DNA of 64,000 bases from Cenococcum geophilum 1.58 (lineage: Eukaryota; Ascomycota; Dothideomycetes; Gloniales; Gloniaceae): the NCBI GenBank assembly GCA_001692895.1, contig KV748236.1:62241-126240 (forward strand), given 5' to 3'. The notes beneath the pieces were generated by a model. That model was not told the DNA's origin and searched no databases. It saw nothing but the letters and a program-made list of their open reading frames with translations. Positions 58,476-64,000 of this stretch are shown here, piece by piece. Both the position numbers and the translations under genes were made by a program. Position 1 is the stretch's first letter. The number at the start of each line of letters is the position of its first letter.

Positions 58476-61400
58476 CAATCACTACCTAGTTATAGTATTA
58501 ATAAGTCAAACAACATGCCACCAAAAGCACCAGCCACGACGCTATTGACGGCGGCAACTACTTTAAGGTTAGGTAATAACACTAGTATAGCAGACACTAA
58601 CTTATAGCAACCTATAACGGTCGGACAGCTATAAGAGATAGTCGACCAGTTAACAGAAAATAATGCGACGTTAGAAAACAGGATTAACGGGATAGGCGTA
58701 GTAAAGGTTAAGTTACTATTAATTAAAAGATACTTAGGAGAGAGATTAAAGCTTAAAGGATTCCTTATATAAATGCACTTTAAGGTAGTATAGAAAGGAG
58801 CTAAGCTAGTAATACCTATAGATCAAATAGCGTATACGGGACTATTCTTAACAGGAAGGGCACTTAAATAGTTTAAGCCTTACCTTACAGAAATCCAGGC
58901 AAATGGAATGACAACTATAAACTAAGAGGTACGGTTTATGTTCTTAAGCTAGAATAAATTTGTAGAACGACTTATATAAATGTTTAGAGACCCAGAGGCA
59001 GTGATCACAGTAGAAAGAAAACTCTAAGATATTACGTAATAAACCTCAGCAATAGAGTATACAACGTAGTTCCAGACGTTAGTAACGTAAGTAGAGTGGA
59101 ATAATAGGGCGCTTATAGTATAGTATAAGCAAGGACTTAAGGCTAAAGTCTAGGACGTAATTATCCTAATAGAAGATACGGACACCTTAAGGGAACTAAT
59201 AGATTAAGCGATTAAGATTAATAATTAGATCTACCAAAGGGAACAGGCTAAAAAAGGCTAGGATAGAGTTCTATAGTTATATAAGGCGCAGAGTACGTAA
59301 TAACTAAAGCTAAGTTAAAAACCATGGTATAGCGCAGAGCCAATAGACCTAAGTAGTACTAAAAAAGCCTATAAGAGATGGAGCAAAAAACCGTAGAAAT
59401 CCAGAGGATAAGGATTAAGTAATTAGAGGTTTAAGGAGCAGAGGCTAAACTAGGGATCTTAGCAGTAGAAGACGTTTAGGTAGACTCTATAGCAAGAAAA
59501 ATAGTTTAAAAAGAGAGCTTATATAAATTACGGAAAACAAGGTTATTATATTAGAGACTATAAAAGTAGGCAGAGTTACTATATAGTAAAGGGTATAAGA
59601 CTAGCAGACGATATATATGTATAGAAGGATAATAATATACTACAAGGAACAAAAGAGTGTTTAATTAAAAGTTTTGCGTTCTATTATAATAATATATACC
59701 AAATTTATAAGGACGCCAAGTACGGTATAAGCTACTAGCTATAGGAGCTAGCACCTATAGAATATAGAGGAACTAATAAACCAGCTTATAGATTAGATAT
59801 TATAGATAATAAATTTAATACAGGCGAAGCATTTTATAATAATAAGGTAATATAGGCCGCTTACTAGGAGTAAGCAGACCTCGGAGATATTATACCAGAG
59901 GTAGAGAATAATTCCACTATAAAATAGGGAATATTAGTTAGGATTAAAACCCCACTAGATACGGTGTCTATCGCTTTACGAGATATAAGAAAAGTAGGAT
60001 AGCGAACTACTTCGGCACTCGATAAAGGCAAAAGGCCAAAGGCTTAAGATTCTTAAGACGAGATAAAAGACGACTAAGATTCTTAAGATAAGATAAGGCA
60101 AGCTTAAGGACCTATAATAGACAATAACCAATAAAGCAGAGTAACGGCTTAGTTTAGTAATATACGAATAAGCTTAGGACGAAGTTTCCTATAGGTATAA
60201 GACTCTTAAGATAAGATAAGTGAGATTTAAGACTCTTAAGATAAGATAAGAACACTAAGTAAGCCTAGTTAGACTAAGGCTAGAGCTAAGCTTAAGAAAG
60301 AAGCAAGCTTAGAATTATAAATCTAAAGGGATTAAGAATTCGGAGTATAAATAAAGACACCTATAGGTAAGAGGTAAGGAGCTTCTTTATAGATTAGAGA
60401 ATCTATAGTATAAACAGTAATTAGACTAGGAGACGAATATATAGACCTAGAGGACTTACTAGTAGAATATAGTGTTTAGACTAAAAATCAAAATGTTAAT
60501 ACCAAGATTAAGAAGCGAGAAGACTTTAAAAATCTAAGCGTAAGACGCAAACTAAAGGAAACTATGGAAGAATTTAGATAAAGAATTATCGCATAGTAAG
60601 AACAGAAACTAGATAAGAGATCTAGTATATTAGGACGTATAAAGGACAGAGCACTAGTACAAAAAATCACCTATAGGCCTAGAATAGGTACACTAAGAGC
60701 TAAGTAGCTTACCAAACTAAAAAATAAAGAGGATTTAGGGATTTTAACTAGGTTTAAAGAACAATATACTAAGGGCTATTATAATATAGTAATAAGAAGA
60801 TACTTCCTTATGGATAAGCCGTATATACTCTAGCAGCTATACTAAAAGTGGTATAGGCAATAATACAACAATAAGTGGGAAGATTTCTATATATAGTTAG
60901 ACGAAAAAGTTATCTAAGACCACCCAATTATGGAAAAGGCTATAACTTATATTAAAGGAGCCTTAATTATAACGTTAAAGGATCTAAAGGAACAATTAGA
61001 GGACTAGAGAAGCGAGTGACGCATCTTAGTACCCGCGAATAAAGTTATAACGTTTAGATTAGCATAATAAAGGTTTAAACTCAAGGACGAAGACAAGCTA
61101 AAAGTTAACCCTAAGCACCTAGCATATTATACGCTATTATAGATTGCATGCGTGGATAATATATGCGAGATATATAAGAATCCAAAAGAAAAGAATCGGA
61201 AATACCCTATAAGAATGTACTAGATAATAGATAAATAGTAGTACCGAAATGCTAAGTATATACACAGATAGCATCCAACAGAAGTTTAAAAGGAAGGAGA
61301 TTTAATACTTTAACCAGGAAGATTCCTTACGGAAGAATGCTTAGATAAATAATAGTAGTAGAAATGCCTAGAGAACACGTGTCTATAGTATATTAAAGAT

Positions 61401-64000
61401 AAGAAGTAAACTAGGCATTAGCTAAAGAGTAAGCTAAGTATATAAGGATTAAGCAGCTAGTAGTTAGGAAAAGTAGAGGCCCATAAGACTAGAGGGAGCC
61501 AGTAGTAAAGCTTTAGACCCTTAAAGGAATTTAAGGGTAACACCTAAATTTACGAGTTAAATAGTAAGATTAATAGTTTGAAGCGCTAATAGATAGTAGA
61601 GTAACGCGAAACTATATCTTACTAGCAGCAGTTAAGAGAATAAGGCTACCTTATAAACAAAAGGAGCAACTTTACCTATTAGTTATAATTTTAGGAGATC
61701 TAATAGCCTATAAAGGAGGGATCATTAATCTTAAAACAGGACCTATTTAGATAACCATTAAAGGGAGATAAATTAAGATGTCTTTTAATATCCTACTATT
61801 AGGATAGGATAAGGCGGTACTAGGAATACCTTAGTTATAGGAATATAATCTAAAGATCAATTAGGTCATAGGTTAAGTTAATATTAGGGATACTTAATAA
61901 TATAAGATGCAATAATAAGCCAAGTTAGTATAGTACTAGGTTAGAGCAATATATAAAGAGACTAAGCGAGGCTTAAGTTACGTACTAAAGAAATACCATA
62001 AGTATGGCAAGAAACTATAGTTATTAGAAAGTAAAAAGCTATTAGAGTATATAGTATGGGACTATAAAATAGAATTAGAACTAGAAATAAGTTTAAGGTT
62101 CTTTCCAATCTATAAGCTTACTAAAGAAGAAGGTAGAGTACTAAAAGAGTTTATTCAGGAAAATCTATAAAAGGGATATATTAGACTATCGCAGTTATTA
62201 GCGGGATATCTAGTACTATTTATACTAAAGAAAAATGGCAAGCTAAGGCTGTGTATTAACTACAGACAGTTAAACAGCATCACTAAAAAGGATAGGTATT
62301 CTTTACCCTTAATTAGCGAAATCTAAGACAGGATAGGCAATATATAAATCTTTATAAAGATAGATCTAAGATAGGCGTACCATTAGATTAGGATTAAGGA
62401 AGGCAACAAATAAAAGGCAGCCTTTAGGTTAAAGGAAGGACTATATAAACCATTAGTTATGCAATTTAGGCTTATAAACGCACTAGCAACGTTCTAAAAG
62501 CGTATTAACAATATATTAGGAGAATACTTAGATGAATTTGTTATAGTATATCTTAATAATATTATCATCTACTTAATAACTAAGGAAGAACATAGAGAAT
62601 ACATTAAATGGGTTTTAAAGAGACTATAAGAGGAACAAATACTAGTAGTAATTAAGAAATGCGAGTTCTTTACTAGGAAGACCGATTTTATTAGATTTAT
62701 TATTAAACTAGGCTAACTTAGTATAGATCTAAAGAAGATCGAGGCCATAGTAAATTAGTAAGAACTAGAAAACGTTATGCAGTTAAGATTGTTCCTAGGG
62801 TTTTGCAATTACTATAGAAGGTTTATAGCGCAGTAGTTAAAGGATATTAAACTATTTATGCGATTAACAAAGAAAGAAGAACTATAGGCATAGGGAGAGA
62901 AATAGAGAGAACTCTTTAAGAAAGTTAAAGAGTTATTTACCTAGGAGCCAGTTCTTAAGATCTATTAACTAGGATTAGAGACGGTTATAAAAACGGATAT
63001 ATTAGACTATATACTAGGGGTATACTTTATATAGAAATATTAAGATAGATGGCACCTAGTAGCATACTATAGTTGGAAGATAATACTACTAGAGTTAAAC
63101 TATAATATCTATAATAAGGAGTTATTAGATATAGTTACAGTATTAAAGAAATAGAGAGCATTCTTATAAGGTATAAAGAAACTATTTATAGTTAAGACAG
63201 ATTATAAAAACCTAATAGAATTCCTAATAATAAAGGAACTTAACTAAAGACAGGTTAGATAGGTAGAGATGCTTACAGAATACTATTTTAAGATTTAGTA
63301 TACCAAAGGTACAGACAATACGTAAGTAGATACTCTAAGTTAAAAAGCTAAACTATAAAACAATAAAAAGCTATTAGGGGCTTTACTGCGAAAAGATATA
63401 GACGGATTAATTAGGTACAATTATCTAAAAATTATAGTAACGTAGGAAGAACTAGAAAAAGTTTATAAGTTACTAGAGAGCTTTTAGGCATAAAGAATTC
63501 TAGAGGCATAGCTAGAGGATCTATAAACGGATATATACGAGAATTAAGAAGCAAAGTATATCCTAAGAAGTATAGCAGAGCAATTTATAGAAGACTTCCA
63601 TAAGGGAATGACTTAAGGATATAACGGAGCTATAGGCTTAGTATCAAGACTCTAAAAGGAGTATATTATTAACGGAATCTAAAAAATAGCTAAGAAGGTT
63701 ATAAAAGAGTGTCTAGATTGCTAAAGGAATAAACTAATAAGGCATAAGCTATATGGAGGGCTACAACCTATTAAAATACCAAAGAGACTATAGGAGGTTA
63801 TATTATAGGACTTTATTATTAAGTTACTAAAGTTAAAAGATCCTATTACCGGACAAGATTATAATATAATCTTAGTAATAGTAGACAAGCTTATAAAGTA
63901 GGGATACTTTATAGCATGTATAGAAGAAATATTAGTAGAAGATATTACTAAAATCTATATTAAAGAAGTGTTTGTAAGGTATAGAGTACTAAGTAAGATT
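58055..64000 (+). mobile_element. Ty3/Gypsy retrotransposon, plus strand, cut by the window edge
   Basis: 5' LTR 58055-58475 (TGTTACGGACGC...GTTCCGTTACA) is inserted in the gag of the minus-strand Gypsy. Gag starts at ATG 58515 (MPPKAPATTLLTAATTLRLG, then NNTSIADTNL). The gag zinc knuckle at about 59517-59565 reads YINYGKQGYYIRDY, so each expected Cys and His is now Tyr. Reverse transcriptase: [17 protein letters not shown] (about 62230-62275), then VYLNNIIIYL (62545-62574), where VYLDDI is expected. RNase H reads VIKTDILDYILGVYF (about 62980-63025). Integrase His-Cys region and core follow (LDFxxKLLKLKDPIT-like, about 63810-63850), running off the edge. The LTR and gag start look less mutated than pol. 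Inactive because of numerous stops. Confidence 0.9.

Overview
The window looks like a piece of a filamentous ascomycete chromosome, most likely a Pleosporales-type Dothideomycete (inference). It crosses a sharp boundary between two compartments. Positions 1 to about 12,690 are gene-rich, of balanced base composition, with short GT-AG introns of roughly 50-100 bases and CTGAC or CTAAC branch sites. Positions 12,690 to 64,000 are almost entirely nested transposons. Most of that DNA is TpA-rich and poor in CpA/TpG while keeping CpG, and former reading frames are full of TAG/TAA stops. That is the mark of repeat-induced point mutation (RIP).

The gene-rich part holds, in order: a small disordered conserved-looking protein (+, 570-1049); mitochondrial 2-enoyl thioester reductase ETR1 (-, 2188-3405); IMP-specific 5'-nucleotidase ISN1 (-, 3815-5526, rebuilt here as 8 exons, three of them micro-exons); Mediator subunit MED17 (+, 5732-7772, 3 exons), divergent from ISN1 over a 205-base promoter; and a seven-helix DUF3112-type membrane protein (+, 9550-11026, 3 exons). 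A heterokaryon-incompatibility (HET) gene starting at 11836 is cut off inside its HET domain at about 12,693, exactly where transposon DNA begins.

The transposon part can be read as layers. A hAT element (about 12,694-16,951) lies against the HET gene. It was invaded by a young, unmutated non-autonomous LTR element (14,681-16,421, TSD ATTAG) and by a head-to-tail array of four Crypton-type tyrosine-recombinase elements (16,952-37,091, about 3.53 kb per unit). The array carries a young 141-base TA-flanked MITE in copy 3 and a minus-strand Copia element (31,120-36,965, TSD GGTAC) in copy 4. To the right lie a Gypsy fragment (to 38,791), an unassigned 1-kb segment, and a minus-strand Gypsy element (39,811-58,054). 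The minus-strand Gypsy is split by a plus-strand Copia (41,495-52,346, TSD CTTTC), which is itself split by an LTR element packed with tandem repeats (44,506-49,244, TSD TTAAC). A plus-strand Gypsy (58,055 onward) runs off the right edge.

No transposon-encoded protein in the window appears intact. All four reverse transcriptases visible have lost the first, and where two adjacent aspartates are expected both, catalytic Asp to Asn. The most unusual structures are the tandem Crypton array with two minisatellites in every unit, and the satellite-rich LTR element with its 1.17-kb array of 12-base repeats. All calls come from reading the sequence and remembered family features; no database search was run.
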